This document shows positions 1-11,672 of a DNA stretch of 64,000 nt, piece by piece. The stretch is from contig OZ316897.1 of the NCBI GenBank assembly GCA_973895155.1, forward strand, positions 9,610,001 to 9,674,000. Reading direction: 5' to 3'. Numbering within the stretch: position 1 is the first letter of the stretch; the number at the start of each line of letters is the position of its first letter. The stretch comes from Marsupella aquatica. Lineage: Eukaryota; Marchantiophyta. The notes under the pieces were generated by a model. The model worked only from the letters and a program-made list of their open reading frames with translations. It made no database searches and had not been told where the DNA came from. Both the position numbers and the translations under genes were made by a program.

Positions 1-1770
1 AAGCTCAGGACCTCCTGTCCTCTGCCCGCAGGCAAAGAAATAGTTTCGTCAACAGTATAGTGCTAGTCGTATTGACAGTGGTCAGATTGTTCATTTTATC
101 CAAAACACTTTGAATCTCCGTGCATCCCGTTTTTAGACATTGGCTTTGCTTTGGATCTGCTCCCCCGATTAGCGAACGGACTTGTGAGGCATCCGGCGTG
201 AACCACAACAGGCTTCACGCCAGAATTTAATAAGGTACAAAAAGAGGTCATTCCAGTCCGAGCGAGATCTATAAGACTCCATAACATTCATATTATTTCC
301 TACTTGAAACCTTTAACTTCCTGCTGAATCGTGTGCTCTTGCTTGCGTGGATTACATTGCAGATCTTTCTTCGTAGACGGTGTGCGAAGAGTGATGCATG
401 CTTGAAATCCATGACATATCGCTGGAGCGAGTCATGATAGTTTTTGCTGAAGTAGTGGGTAACGGGGATCTTGATCGCGCTTCAGTTGGGTTGTTTGCCT
501 GCCTACTTTCACGGCAAGGAAGTCGTCTTTTTAGCAGCCCACAGATGAAGATTTGACTAAAGGTTCCGCGATTTTTCTGTCTCCATTCCAAATTCTACCC
601 TTCTCATTGAATGATACCCTTTTCAATTGCTCGTTTTGCTTTGCGTGCGAGTAGGGGAGGTTTTAGGTTCATTGTTCAGTAGAAACATGTGTGTTCATTG
701 TTAACTAGCAATATGTGAGTAGCTATCGGGGAATTTTGCAACGACTCTTTGTACGAAGACGATTCCGAATTGAACGCCACTCATCATTAATGTCTTCGTC
801 ACCGTGCAGGTTCAGCGGCTATCGTTGTTTTTCAGTTCATTGAGGGTGATAATAATGCAAGTCCTTGTCCGAAGTGACTGCAATCTGCTTCTGTAAGGTA
901 CGTCCCGGCATTTAGGACTGACCATCGTTACATTTCTGGATGAAAGTCGTAATATGGGGAGTCGTTCGAACGTCAAGAGTTTTAGTTTTCCAGAAATCAG
1001 CTAGTTTGGGTGATGTGTCTGAACACGCAGCTTCACGAAAGTTGAAGAAGGCCAGAGACTAGGGATACACTTTGATACGCTTTCTCAGAGCTACATAGAA
1101 ACCAATTCTGCAGCCTTGTCGAGCCAAGCAGCAATAGTATCACGATCGTTAGGCTCAATGAACGAGCTCTTGGAAAATTATGAAACTACTCCCGCACCGA
1201 GAAGAGGATGGTTCAACAGAGATTGTGCTGTTATTCCCCCAACATTTCAAGCTCATTGACGTATTTTCATAAAGCATGCCAGGGTTTTACCCCTAGAAAA
1301 GCAACGTCGTTGTGTTCACAATTTTGTCCTGGTGGCTTTGTCATGGAGTATCCTCTTCAAGCCTGCCTTGCAAGATAATCCTTCGAATGTCCAGGCTCAT
1401 GACTGCTCCAACTCTTCTGCTTGAGAGTCTCGTGAACCCTGAAATGTTTAACTGATACGAAGCAACTTCATTGTATTTCTAGGTCAACTCCTTGTATGAC
1501 ACTGACAAATCCTTCAACCCTCACGACCTTCAGCTCGTCTACCTTATGCTCTTTTCTGTATGATTTGTTTCAATTTCTTTGCTCCCTCATCTGAAACGGT
1601 ATCTGCTTAGTAAGTAAGTTCACCTTCTTCTGAACGTACGAAGCTCCTCGTGGTAGCTGACTACGCTTGTGATTTGCTTTGCGTGGCGCAGATGATTTAA
1701 GAAACATTTTTGTATCAGTCCGAACTGTTGACACTTGAGGGTGGGAGCGGGTACACAGGAGCTTTCAGCA
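1..1770. other. Intergenic region upstream of the SAM-domain gene
   Basis: No convincing gene is visible. Short open frames on the minus strand near the left edge (about 5-590) lack recognisable domains and mostly begin at non-ATG codons. They could be exon pieces or leader of a gene lying to the left of the window. The right part presumably holds the promoter and 5' leader of the SAM-domain gene, but no clear TATA box was picked out. Confidence 0.4.
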
Positions 1771-3411
1771 ATGGCGAAGACAAAACGGAGGCAATTGGCT
1801 GCTCTAGCAGCGCAAGCAGAGCTCAAAGCGCTTGCTGGTTATAATGAAAGGACCTCTTCATGTGACAAATCGGGTCCGTCCGGGACCATTCTTCAAACTG
1901 GTGACCCCATGATTGAAATAAGGACGCAGCGGGTGATATTTAAGATTCCTGCTCTCCCATCGAAACCTGCTGCTGATACTCAATCCCTGAAAATTGCTGA
2001 AAAAGAAGGTTTGGGGAACCGCAGAAGGAAACCTCCTCAGAGAGACATTGACTTGAGCTCGGAGCAAGTTCCTGCAGATGAGGCAAAGATTAGTAAGGGG
2101 ATTGTCCAGTTTGGAAAATGGAAGAGACATAAAAAGATTAGAGACCTTCTACCGCCAAGAGTAACAGCAGTTCCATCATCATCCCCTGGACTATCCAATG
2201 GAGGCCAACTTTCACCAGTAGCAAAGTCAGTGGCGACTGATAAACATATAAATGGGGAGTTACCTCTTTCAGGACCTGAATTTCAGAAGCCATCGAAGAA
2301 GAGGGTGCAACTCATCACGGGCCCACGAAAGCGATCAAAACTACAAGAGGCGGTTGTCAGGTCGCCAGCTGAGAAGGATAGCAAGATACTGAAAACTCAG
2401 GAGAGATCTACGGGACCTATAGACAGGACATTGGACAGAGCCGCCAGTTCTCTTGTTATGTCAAAGCGAAGGTCCAGGGATCTTGTGAAAGATACACACA
2501 GATTGCAAGAGTTGGCAAGGGCCAGTGATGGAGATTTACCAAGCACTCCAGCACAATCTCGGAAGAGAAGACGGGGGTGCATCAAGAAAGTTCTTTCTCA
2601 AGTCCCAGTCAGCCCTAGAGCTATAGTGGTATCACCCCACAGAACTAGAGCGAGGGTGAAAATATCCCACTGTGAAGCAATGGCTCTTGAAGTTCTTCAG
2701 GAGATTCAAAATGTGAAGAACATCAGTCAACACATGGAGCACCGTGGCAAGACTGCAGAAAATGACACACGTTTAGTCAGAAGTACTGCTGATGGAGAAG
2801 CAATCTACACAACACGAGATCGATCTCAAGCAAAGCCCCAAAACTCTGGAAACTTCACCAGCCCATCAGCACAGGAAGAAGAACAGTTGGCTCATGCTGG
2901 GGTGACTGTTGATTCCTCGACACAGGAGCTGATGCAAAGTGGTCAACACAACTCTTATCATGACTGCTTACAAGGTAATGGTCCAGGGGATTGCAAGTCA
3001 CGCGTGCATATTGAAGAGCCGCACATGCCCTTTGCGCCTAGTAAACAGGGAGTGTTTCTGGGTGTTCCAAAACAAGGGAAAGACCTCTTCAAACCTTCTC
3101 GCCATTCTGGAGCAAATTGCAGTGGAGCAGAAAGGATCAAGCGAAATAGCCAATTGACAATCATGGAGAAGCGGCTACAAGCTGCTGGAGGACTTAGAAA
3201 TTGGCTCTTGGATAAGGGTTTGGGGCAATTTTTGCCCATCCTGGAGAAGTGGAACATTGATCATCTCTCTCTCATGCATCTCAGCATGGAAGGTCTAAAG
3301 AGCATGGGGCTGCTTCCAGTTGGACCTCGGAGAAAATTGATCCATGCCATCACTTGTCTTACTCTACCATCTTTTAGCAATGTTTCTCCCCTGAATGGTA
3401 CTCGTAGATGA
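1771..3411 (+). CDS. Basic SAM-domain protein, single exon, 546 aa
   Basis: One uninterrupted frame starting at the ATG at 1771 (MAKTKRRQLAALAAQAELKA). The frame is open slightly further upstream but only from a TTG, so the ATG is chosen. Residues 1 to about 460 are low-complexity, rich in Lys, Arg, Ser and Pro, with several basic clusters that could act as nuclear localisation signals. Residues about 473-530 form a sterile alpha motif: GGLRNWLLDKGLGQFLPIL, then ..NIDHLSLMHLSMEGLKSMGL.., then PVGPRRKLIHAI. SAM domains mediate homo- or hetero-oligomerisation and sometimes RNA binding. Plants have several poorly characterised proteins with a disordered basic region and a C-terminal SAM domain, and this fits that pattern. 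The partner and pathway cannot be read from the sequence. No intron is needed. The domain call is firm; the function is unknown. Confidence 0.8.
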   Translation: MAKTKRRQLAALAAQAELKALAGYNERTSSCDKSGPSGTILQTGDPMIEIRTQRVIFKIPALPSKPAADTQSLKIAEKEGLGNRRRKPPQRDIDLSSEQVPADEAKISKGIVQFGKWKRHKKIRDLLPPRVTAVPSSSPGLSNGGQLSPVAKSVATDKHINGELPLSGPEFQKPSKKRVQLITGPRKRSKLQEAVVRSPAEKDSKILKTQERSTGPIDRTLDRAASSLVMSKRRSRDLVKDTHRLQELARASDGDLPSTPAQSRKRRRGCIKKVLSQVPVSPRAIVVSPHRTRARVKISHCEAMALEVLQEIQNVKNISQHMEHRGKTAENDTRLVRSTADGEAIYTTRDRSQAKPQNSGNFTSPSAQEEEQLAHAGVTVDSSTQELMQSGQHNSYHDCLQGNGPGDCKSRVHIEEPHMPFAPSKQGVFLGVPKQGKDLFKPSRHSGANCSGAERIKRNSQLTIMEKRLQAAGGLRNWLLDKGLGQFLPILEKWNIDHLSLMHLSMEGLKSMGLLPVGPRRKLIHAITCLTLPSFSNVSPLNGTRR

Positions 3412-4978
3412 ATTCCTTCCTCATTTTGTTTCATTCCTTTGACCGTTCTCTTAGGGGTAGAGCTCAGATCCAATTAGTCATAGGCAATTTGCCGTAACTG
3501 GATGTTAGATACAACCTACACAAGGAGATAAGGTTTAGAGCACAAGAATTTTAGTTGTGCCGGTAAGTTTTAGAAGCTTCAGAGATCAGTAGGTCTAAGT
3601 CCTTTCCTGCATGCCATTGGCTGACATGAAGATTGTGTTAGTCGGGAGAGCCTAATCATAGCAATTTTATCTGTGAACACGGTCTTATTTGCTGCATTCT
3701 ATGCGAGATGACTTTTGCCACAGTTGATGCGAAGAGAAAGCAAAGCCAAAATTTTCTCCTGATCAGTGTTCTTTAGCCGAGTAAGGCACGCATGTCTCAG
3801 AAGGAAACAAACCATTGTTAAATTGCATGTGCAACGTAGCAGAGTGTCTTGAATCTCAATGAATAGAAGACGAATACTCTGGGAAGGCGACAATCCAAGG
3901 CAACAATCTTCATTCCCGGTAAAAATCAAGCAGCGTGTCTCACACCCCACATAGTGCTTGGGTTTAGTCTAGTTAATCGAGTGTTTGTGGTTATGCACCG
4001 CGACGACCCTGAGTTTATCACGACCACTAGTGTGAAATTGTGGCATCTAAATTACTTGGTCAGACAGATTAGCAGAACAAGAGCTCCCCAAAGATTGGAA
4101 ATTAAGAATCTTTGAATCTCGTTTCCCGGCCAGCGACTGACTTCGCTGAGAAATCCATGAACTAACATTAGGGGATTGACTTTTCCAAAAGCTCTTTGGA
4201 AAACCAACCCCCAATCCAAACATTGACATGAACTCCGCAGGCGAGTCATGATATTCTGCCTAAAACACATATGACAGCTATTAAGTCACCAGATGACATT
4301 CCAGTTGCCAGGAAGGCGTGCCTCCGGACGCACAAGGTCTTGCCGTCCTGTAGAAAAAGATTTATCACTGACTGGTAACCAGGTGAAGTCCCACATCCAA
4401 AATACAAATCCAAATGTCGCAAGCTTCATTCACAATGAAACCTCTTACATCTCCGTGGGCCCAGCTAAATTTGAAAGTCAAAGATGACCTTAACCCCATA
4501 GTCTAAGATCTCAGAAGCTACTACGCTTTAGGAGAATGAACTCGTTTTTCACAGATTTTGAGACTGATTAATCACGAGCACTCTACTATAAGCAAAAATG
4601 AAGATTTGCAAAACAGAGACATGGTTGTAAAGAGCATGGCATTGATTACACGTGCAGCTAATACTAATTGTATACAAAGAGGAGAGACTTGCTCCCTCGG
4701 GCTGTGCCACCCGTTGTTTAAACTTAGAGAGGAACCAATGGCCTCTATGCCCTTCGGAGTATACTTTATAAGTGGACGAAATGAAAATACACTTCTCAAC
4801 TTATCGAGTCAGAAAATTTGGCACGGGACGGGCCCACTGTTGTCACCACTTACTAGGGTACCACTCAAGTAGTGGGCCCTGTAAAGGATATAAACAACTC
4901 TGAGTAAAATCCAAATGTTTGAATCGGAAAGCTCATGTACATCTCAAGAACCAACTAATGCAACGAGGTCAGTCCTAA
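3412..4978. other. Intergenic region between convergent genes
   Basis: This region lies between the 3' ends of the SAM-domain gene (+) and the TRAPPC3 gene (-), so it should hold both 3' UTRs and polyadenylation signals. Open frames of 60-104 codons occur on both strands but show no domain, no splice-supported extension and no similarity I recognise. Confidence 0.4.
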
Positions 4979-6608
4979 TCAGTCATCGTCCTTGTACGGG
5001 TATTCTTCAGGTACTTGTTCCAGAAGCTTTAGGCGCATTTCATAGATATCATCACCACGCAAAACGTCCTTCACGAACTTCACTTCCGTTCGCATTGAAA
5101 CCTGAAAACAGTACAAGAAGAATGAGACCAATTGCCTAGATGAGTACCAAAACCTGAATGGATGAAACAACCATATCCCACACAAACTTTTAAGTGCAAA
5201 ACATCATTACAAGCGACAAAATCGAAAATACCAAATAGGATGTGGTAGGTTTTATAGAAGTAAGTTATAAGGTCTCATTCGTCTGACACCTGTGGATGTT
5301 CGCAGATTTCCACATGGTCGTAGGAAAATTAGGGTTGCAGTCAATTCGGACTCACAACACAATGAGACTTAAATTCTAGTAGCACATGTCGTCACTGTAA
5401 GAAAACTAATCCGACTCACCATCTCCAATGCTCCTCTTATCACTCCACAAAGGATGTTGCAGTAATAGAGGCCCTGACATGTCTCAGGAAGCTCTACAAA
5501 GTCCACTAAAGGATTGTCATCGAGAATAAGGCTACATTCTAAATTATCTGTACTCCAGTTTGCAACAGTTGCTGACACCCCAAGAAACATCTTAAATCCA
5601 ACCTGCCAAGTATCAATCAGAAATTCCATTTAGACCATTTGAAAATGAGGGATACAATCATGCGTTGCACACTGAAGTAGGCATGAGAAGAACACTTGCA
5701 AGACCTTTGAGATAAATACTACTACAAAGGTCTTGAAAGTTTATACCCTGGCAAGTCATCTCTCTGCAGCATCTCAATTAGGGTAATAAAAAGCTGATTT
5801 GAGGACATGGAGATCTCAGATCAAGACTACAGGTAATCACTTGTTGGCAAAATCATACAGCACTTCGTAGGAATAGATAGATTCAACCAGAGAGAAGTCC
5901 CCAAACCTTGGCAATAACCTCCGCGGTCTCTTTAAAATCGCTGCATCTAGTTATGTTTGCCTTAGCCAAAAAATCATCAATGAGCCGAATACCAATGTTG
6001 TAGCCCCTGCAGAATCCAAGGGAGCGATTCTGTTTGTCATCAAATACAACAAAGGATGCAAAATCGCTGCATGAAATGACAGCATTCTACATTACCGAAT
6101 CAATCATCAATCTTAGAGACTGAGCTATCTCTAGACAAGCAGAGATGTAGAAGGACACAGATTGGCATACATAGTGTCAAGCTGCTTGTTGACTTCCTCT
6201 ACTTCCTCAAAATCAGTGAGCAGCTGCCGGACTATGGCTCCATACGTCAGGGTAAAGAGTTCGGCATTCTGCAAGAGAAAATGAATTGAACTCAGGCTCT
6301 TGATCCATAAGCGGGGAAAACCAAAAGGACTTGTATTGCCGTGATTCCTCTCAACGAAAGCTCTATCAGAACACAATTTCTTGGCTCAGCATCCCTATGG
6401 CACGGCCACATCGCTTTGTCAAGAGAAAAGCAAACGGGACCATGGCCAACAAAATGCCCCCAGACTTCCAAAGGCCCTCAAGGCAAGATGATTTAGTGCA
6501 AACAAGCAAATTGTTTTCTCGTTGAGAAATTGTTTCTCCTTTCGTGGTACATACCACGCGCTCCACGTTGGCGAAGACCGCATCTCCGGGTCTTGAAGAC
6601 GGAGGCAT
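4979..6608 (-). CDS. BET3: TRAPP complex subunit TRAPPC3 (BET3), five exons, 185 aa
   Basis: Core subunit of the TRAPP tethering complex, which acts as a Rab exchange factor for ER-to-Golgi and Golgi traffic. Exons on the minus strand: 6608-6555, 6268-6171, 6006-5907, 5602-5420, 5101-4979. All introns are GT-AG and phases agree (the Met codon is split between exons 2 and 3). The product starts MPPSSRPGDAVFANVERV and continues NAELFTLTYGAIVRQLLTD, GYNIGIRLIDDFLAKANITR, CSDFKETAEVIAK, VGFKMFLGVSATV, DNPLVDFVELPETCQGLYYC, GVIRGALEM, and ends VPEEYPYKDDD. These match the plant BET3 family along the whole length; Arabidopsis BET3 is about 186 aa. Cys72 in the RCSDF motif matches the conserved Cys that sits at the acyl-binding tunnel in animal BET3. 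In-frame GTG and TTG codons just upstream are not credible starts; the ATG at 6608 gives the family N-terminus. Confidence 0.95.
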
Positions 6609-6960
6609 TTCGGAGCTCCGGCCCACAATTTCCCGTATTCGCTCTATTTTGCCAAATCAGAAATGCCGAATCAGAGAAATGTGGGTCAGATCAGCTAACC
6701 AAAACCGGGACACAAACGAGCCAACAACCACTCCTCTCAACGGACGATAGCACTAAAGTATAGAGCTGGAGTGTGATCCTAGTCAAATTGCCTTCAATAG
6801 AAGAAGGTGATATTGGGGCCGCGAGGAGATGAGATCAGATCAGAGCAGAGCAGAGCAGAGCAGAGGACAAAGTAGGGCCGGAGAAGGCACAACTAGGCAA
6901 GCCAGCGACCACTGCCCATTTTTTCTTCTTGCAGGAGCAGCAAACTATCCAGTGCTTGAA
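6609..6960. other. Upstream region of BET3 with purine-rich simple repeats
   Basis: This holds the presumed BET3 promoter and leader. A short AGAGC repeat lies at about 6841-6866. No TATA box is obvious. Purine-rich GGAAG-type repeats continue at about 7020-7075, inside the 3' part of the tentative small gene on the minus strand. Confidence 0.45.
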
Positions 6961-7391
6961 TCAACGTAGAAACAGATCACTAGAATCGACCCGAATGAGA
7001 GAACTTGCTGCAACTTTGACTGAATGGAATGGAATGGAAGAGAAGGGAAGGGAAGGGGAGGGAAGGGGAGGGGAGTGTAGTCGAGAGAGTACCCAAAGTG
7101 TATCGAAGGGCGAATTGAATCGAGCTGGGGGAGGAGTACGACCGTGTGCATCAATTGAAGAGCACCACTGATGACGCTTTCCTCCACCTCTGATGGATGC
7201 TAGCAAGCAGAGAATGATGCCCACCCAGTGGACCGTAAACAGCCAGAGATCCCACGCGGTTGCTCCACTGGAACGAATGATTGTGTATCTCGATGGTCGG
7301 CCTCGAGCACTGCTGCTCCACTGCAAAGAAAGGAAAGCAGGAAAATGATACAGGAGCAAAACATGCATACCTTGGACGCTTTGTCAGACAT
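6961..7391 (-). CDS. Tentative small two-exon membrane protein
   Basis: A possible gene starts at the ATG at 7391. Exon 1 (7391-7371) encodes MSDKASK and ends at a good donor (GTATGC). A polypyrimidine tract and TTTGCAG acceptor precede exon 2 at 7320. The joined frame reads on as WSSSARGRPSRYTIIRSSG, then ATAWDLWLFTVHWVGIILCL and LLASIRGGG, i.e. a basic stretch followed by one strongly hydrophobic helix. The frame stays open to 6961, but the last part crosses a GGAAG-type simple repeat and is unlikely to be conserved protein, so the true 3' end or a further intron is uncertain. If real it would be a small single-pass membrane protein of unknown function. Caution: the exon 1 sequence recurs in degenerate form near 14580 on the same strand, so this could be part of a repeat. 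Confidence 0.35.
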
Positions 7392-8045
7392 GGAATTGGG
7401 AGTGTAAGGTATGTAATTGTTGAAGGTTTTTCCGTTTTAGTCAGGGTGGCTAAATGTCACCTTGTGTGAAGGAGACGATGCTTTGACATGGAATTGGGAG
7501 TGGAAGGCATCGAATTCTTAAAATTTTAAGGTTTTTTGTCTCTTTAATCAGGGTGGCGAATGTCACTTTGTGTGAAGGAGACCATGCTAAGAATATGACT
7601 GATCTTATTTGATTTTATTATATTAATTTCATAAACTTAGATCTCCCCAGATTTAAGGATAACTATCAAATTGTGACTAGGTGGGAAACTGGCTATTCCA
7701 AGTTCAAAAGCCTGGTAAATTTTGGCCTAAAGTAAGGAATACTTTTTAGTGAGGTGGAATTTGGCTAATTTTTGCCACATAAAAAGTTATGTTTCCGTTC
7801 CACTGCAAAGAAAGAGAAGCATCAAAGCATGTAATTTTTGGGGGTTTTTCTTTTTATCCAAGGTGGCTAATGTCACCCTGTAGGAAGAAGAAGATGCTAA
7901 GAATATTACTGATCTTATTTTACTAGATTAATTTCATAAACTCCCCAGATATAAGGATAACTATCAGGTTTTGGCTAGGAAGGAAACTGGCTAATCCAAG
8001 ATCAAAAGCTTTCTAAATCTTAGTCTAAAGTAGGGAAAACTTTAC
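7320..8045. repeat. Two diverged copies of a unit of about 240-420 bp in direct orientation
   Basis: The stretch from the CTGCAAAGAAAG motif at about 7321 through TGTCACCTTGTGTGAAGGAG, GATCTTATTTGATT, CTCCCCAGATTTAAGGATAA and CTATTCCAAGTTCAAAAGCC (to about 7745) is repeated in the same order at about 7800-8040. Within the first copy the segment around TGTCACTTTGTGTGAAGGAG is itself doubled (7455 and 7562). No coding function is seen. Confidence 0.7.
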
Positions 8046-8049
8046 AACT

Positions 8050-8965
8050 AGTGAGGGATTTTTGCAACTATGAAGTGAGCAAAGAGAAAAACATGGCAGT
8101 GTGGGTACCGTCCAAAGAAGGTAAGCAGGGTGGAGGACAAAGCGAAGGACAAGAATCAAGAAAGCAATCTGTACATCTCCCAACGCCACCAACTGCTCAA
8201 GGTGCAACACATTTTGAAACAGAGCCACCTCAAGAAAATCCCGTCTAACTCAGGCCCACCAACGAGCACACCCAAACCCTGGATGCCCCCCTAGTCCAAA
8301 TGGGAATACCCAAGGGGGGTTGAAAGAGTCATGAAGGAGATGGGGGGCCTAGACCCCACACTTCGTAGGGTAGACTATCAACCCAAGGAGAGCCAACTGG
8401 TCAACCAATTGAGAATAGCCCCCCCACCAGGTCAGGCGGCCACACTATGTGTGTATCATAAGCAACTGATGGGAACAAGCAACTCGTGAAAGCAGCCGAG
8501 TAGGCCCTAATAGCCCAAAGATGAGCCACAACAAGCAAGGCCCTTCCAAGATGGTCACCCTGCCTAGTGCCACCCTCAGACAAAATGGCAGTGTAGGACC
8601 CATAGTTGTGGTGGTCAGGGCAGAACAAAGGGGGAGTGGTCTCATAAAAAGCCCAGGCAACAGGCATGAGGGAAGTGATCTCTCCACTGACATCCCAATG
8701 CTCCTCAAACATAACCCACCTCGAGAGTGTGTTGAAAGCACTGGCCACATCACGTGAATGACCACCCAATCAGGGTGGGATGCCCAAGAAAAAACGCAGC
8801 CCATGAACCACACTTTCACAACCCTTGGGAGTGGCCACACCAAACTGGTGGGAAATGAAGTGTGCCGCAAAAGGGGCACGCGTCTGCAAACAAATACACC
8901 GGCTAACCAAGTGGTACAGAATCTCCCCAATAGCCAAAGTGTTGGGGAAATATTGCACAACACAC
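8050..8965 (-). pseudogene. Decayed LINE-like reverse transcriptase fragment
   Basis: Read on the minus strand, three frames piece together a non-LTR-type reverse transcriptase. The first part (about 8960-8770) contains HLVSRCICLQTRAPFAAHF, ISHQFGVATPKGC and ESVVHGLRFFL. Next come DVASAFNTLSRWVMFEE and the RT signature TRQGDHLGRALLVVAHLWA followed by SVAYDTHIVWP, where the usual catalytic A-D-D has decayed to A-Y-D. Further downstream (about 8160-8080) LGDVQIAF and HPAYLLWTVPTLPCF match the segment usually found after the palm in this family. Frames shift at least twice (for example HPDWVV lies in another frame from DVASAFN) and an in-frame TGA lies at about 8770. It is a dead fragment with no endonuclease visible. 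The family is one often seen in seed-free plant and algal genomes (from memory). Confidence 0.75.
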
Positions 8966-9790
8966 AACGTCACTAAGAACCAGTGTAAACAATAAATCAA
9001 CACCGACACAAAGATTCGTGGTTTGCCCCATTTGGGCTATGTCCATGGCTGAGAGAAGAATCCTTATGCACAAACCATTACATCCGCTATTGATATGTCT
9101 ATGTGATATGTTGAGCATAGACGACATTTGCAACTGCAAGCCCATGAACCATCCAACGTACAAGAGTCGACACAGAGAGATACGTGGTTCACCTCCACAT
9201 GAGGCTACGTCCACGGGAACACACAAGAGCTTTACTGCGCTCTAGGCCAAACGGCCATTCCAAGCATCCATAGCACAAGCTCTCCCTATCTCTCAACTAG
9301 CTCCGTAACAATGAGCCTAAGTTCCACCAGGGGCTGGCACCAGCCCTGGCAATATACACAATAGCACTACCGCTAACATTAGCTAAGTCCTAACCTGAGT
9401 TAGCCTAACTGTAGTTAGCTCATGAGTCCCTAGACTAGAGCAATATCTAACATGATAGCCTAGGCTAGCAAGCTCACAAGATGCCCTTTGACAATCCTCT
9501 TTTCTCTGTCTTAGTCTCTACTCCTGAAACTGATATCTCAGTAGCACAATGAAGTGCTCCCACAAGGGTATACCCCCTCTCACTAGTCTAACTCAGAAAC
9601 CCTTAACCATAGTTAGTTTATGCCCCCTCTCACTAGACCTAACCAGGCACTAGAGTTGAGTACAAACACAAAGGACAAACACCGCCCATCTCCTTAGCCA
9701 TTGCAAGGAGCCGGCAAGGCCCCAAAAGCCTAGCAACAACAATAGGAATATGTCTCCCCCTGCAACTTGGGTACACACCTGGAACAACTT
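8966..9790. other. Repeat-derived intergenic DNA, no gene seen
   Basis: Around 9000-9050 and 9145-9225 two related motifs recur, each with a GACACAaAGAtwCGTGGTT core followed by a TACGTCCACGG or TATGTCCATGG core about 30 bases on. They look like termini of dispersed repeats. From 9360 to 9660 the sequence is rich in short CTAAC, TTAGC and CCCCCTCTCACTAG repeats. No protein domain was recognised in any frame. Confidence 0.4.
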
Positions 9791-9796
9791 AGAAAA

Positions 9797-9896
9797 CTTG
9801 GAACCCAAGTCATTAGGGGAGAAGCAAAAACTTGGAACCCAAGTCATCAGGGGAGAAGCAAAAACTTGGAACCCAAGTCATCAGGGGAGAAGCAAT
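9797..9896. repeat. Three near-identical 34-bp tandem repeats
   Basis: The unit AACTTGGAACCCAAGTCATC plus AGGGGAGAAGCAAA is present almost three times with one substitution (ATTAGG versus ATCAGG). It is non-coding as far as can be seen. Confidence 0.85.
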
Positions 9897-11440
9897 CCTG
9901 CAGATGATCAAACCTCATTCTAGAGACGCCGCCCGAGAAAAAACACAGTGGAAATCATCATGCATGATCATCATTTTGACATATGTAACATTCCATGGTT
10001 CTTTCCATCCACATACATCTGGGTGGGGGCCTAGAGTTATGCCTAGATACACATAAATTTTGGTTGGGTCCTAGAGTCATGGTCTAGAGGCAAGAGGAAC
10101 CTACGCAGCCAGCTCGTAGGAAGGAGGCCATATCAACAGGAATGCACTTATGTTTGATGCACTTAGACAAGGAATGTACGAGAAGTTTGGTTTTAGAAAA
10201 CATTCTTATTTATAAAACACCTTAAGGGGTGTGGACGGTGTGTGTGTGTGTGTGTGTGGGTGGGGTGTAGTGGTGGGAATATTGATTATCTCCTCAGCCC
10301 TGGTTGCCCACTTTGGGTTCTGGTTTAATTCTCTCTCCCTCCTGGTCCGGGTCCCTGTGGGATCCTTGGGTATTGTCCCCTTGTGGCTGCCCTACATAGA
10401 AATGCATACTCCAAAGCAGGACGCCTATCCTTTGTTGAATGGGCCTGCTTTCGGTTTTCAAGGCAAAAACACCAACCACAAGCTAAAGTTGGGGCCTAGG
10501 CTTTTAGAGTGAGGCCGCAGATCCTAACTCTATGGTCCACCATGTGGATGAGAAATAATAATCATGCATGTTTTTTATAATGAATTTATTTACATTCAAA
10601 AATGGGCTCTAGGACCCACCATAATATATGTGCATAGAAAAGAGTATGGTATCTATGGTTATTAAAATGATGTTTATTTTATCATTTCAAACTTTCAAAA
10701 ACAATGTGAATAGGGAATAGTCGGGGCTGGTATTGCAAAACACCAAATATACTACCAGCCCATGACGGTCCTACCAACCCAATTAATAAAAAATGTCATG
10801 AATTTCATATTACAATCTGTACTTTCATCCTGTCCTTTGGGTAATTCGTACAACCCAGCCCAAAATGTGCCCTGCGAACCCAAGAATAATTCCCTGAATA
10901 CCGTCACAATGGAAAGGAATTGATAACAAATTCGTCTCTCTTGGCTGACAGGTAAAGGCCTCTCAATCCACGAACCATCGAGAAATCCCCATACTACCTT
11001 CTACCGTAGTAAGATCTCGTCATGACTGTGCTCTTTCTCGATTCTCTTCACTCTGGCTCTTCGAAAATTGTTTCAATTGGAGTCAGGGCCACCCACCCAC
11101 CTACCCACCCTTTGGCGAAGGGGACGGACAGCAAGTGAATGATGTGTGACGGCATGGGCCTTCTTCCCTCCGCGCTGTGTCAAAAAGATCGAACGGTGTT
11201 CACATTATTCTGCGTGTACCTCGCATCTGATGTGAGGGCAGAGTGACCACTACAGAGACCCTTCACGGAGAGGAAACTGACATTGGTAGGTATCAGCCTG
11301 GGGCTATTTCATTCTCGCTTGAATTATCGACAGGATAGTTATCGTCACCAGCAGTAGTGAAATTCTTGAGTGTGGTTTACGTTTTCACTGGCAGGGGCAA
11401 GTTTTGGAGAGCAAGGAAAAGTTGTTTGCCGAGTAAGGAG
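9897..11440. other. Intergenic region upstream of enolase
   Basis: A TG dinucleotide run lies at about 10236-10258. Imperfect repeats of CTAGAGTTATGCCTAGA type lie near 10030-10090. No protein domain is seen. The part from about 11040 to 11440 is probably the distal promoter of the enolase gene. Confidence 0.4.
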
Positions 11441-11441
11441 G

Positions 11442-11449
11442 TATAAAAG
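11442..11449 (+). promoter_or_regulatory. TATA box of the enolase gene
   Basis: TATAAAAG lies 224 bases before the enolase ATG, preceded by a purine-rich segment and followed by GA-rich sequence. The spacing implies a transcription start near 11475 and a leader of roughly 200 bases. An upstream reading frame runs into the enolase frame without a stop from 11502, but only from non-ATG codons, so it is treated as leader. Confidence 0.65.
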
Positions 11450-11672
11450 CCTGAGACGGGGGAAGGAGATAACCCAGCAGGAGTAGAGAGATTGACCGTG
11501 TTTGCCAATCAGGAGCACTGTCATCGATCCCTTTTGGAACCCCAGAGGAGTGATCGAGAGCCGGAGAGTCACCGAATTCTCACATCACAGGCCCCCCTTT
11601 GAGAGAAAGAGAAAATACATCGATCGAGTGTGGTTCGGTTCGAGCAGAGTAGACTTCCCAGAAGAGAGTAGA

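Noticed and set aside
9797-9896. CRISPR-like array
   Set aside because: Units are adjacent without unique spacers, only three copies, and the window is eukaryotic.
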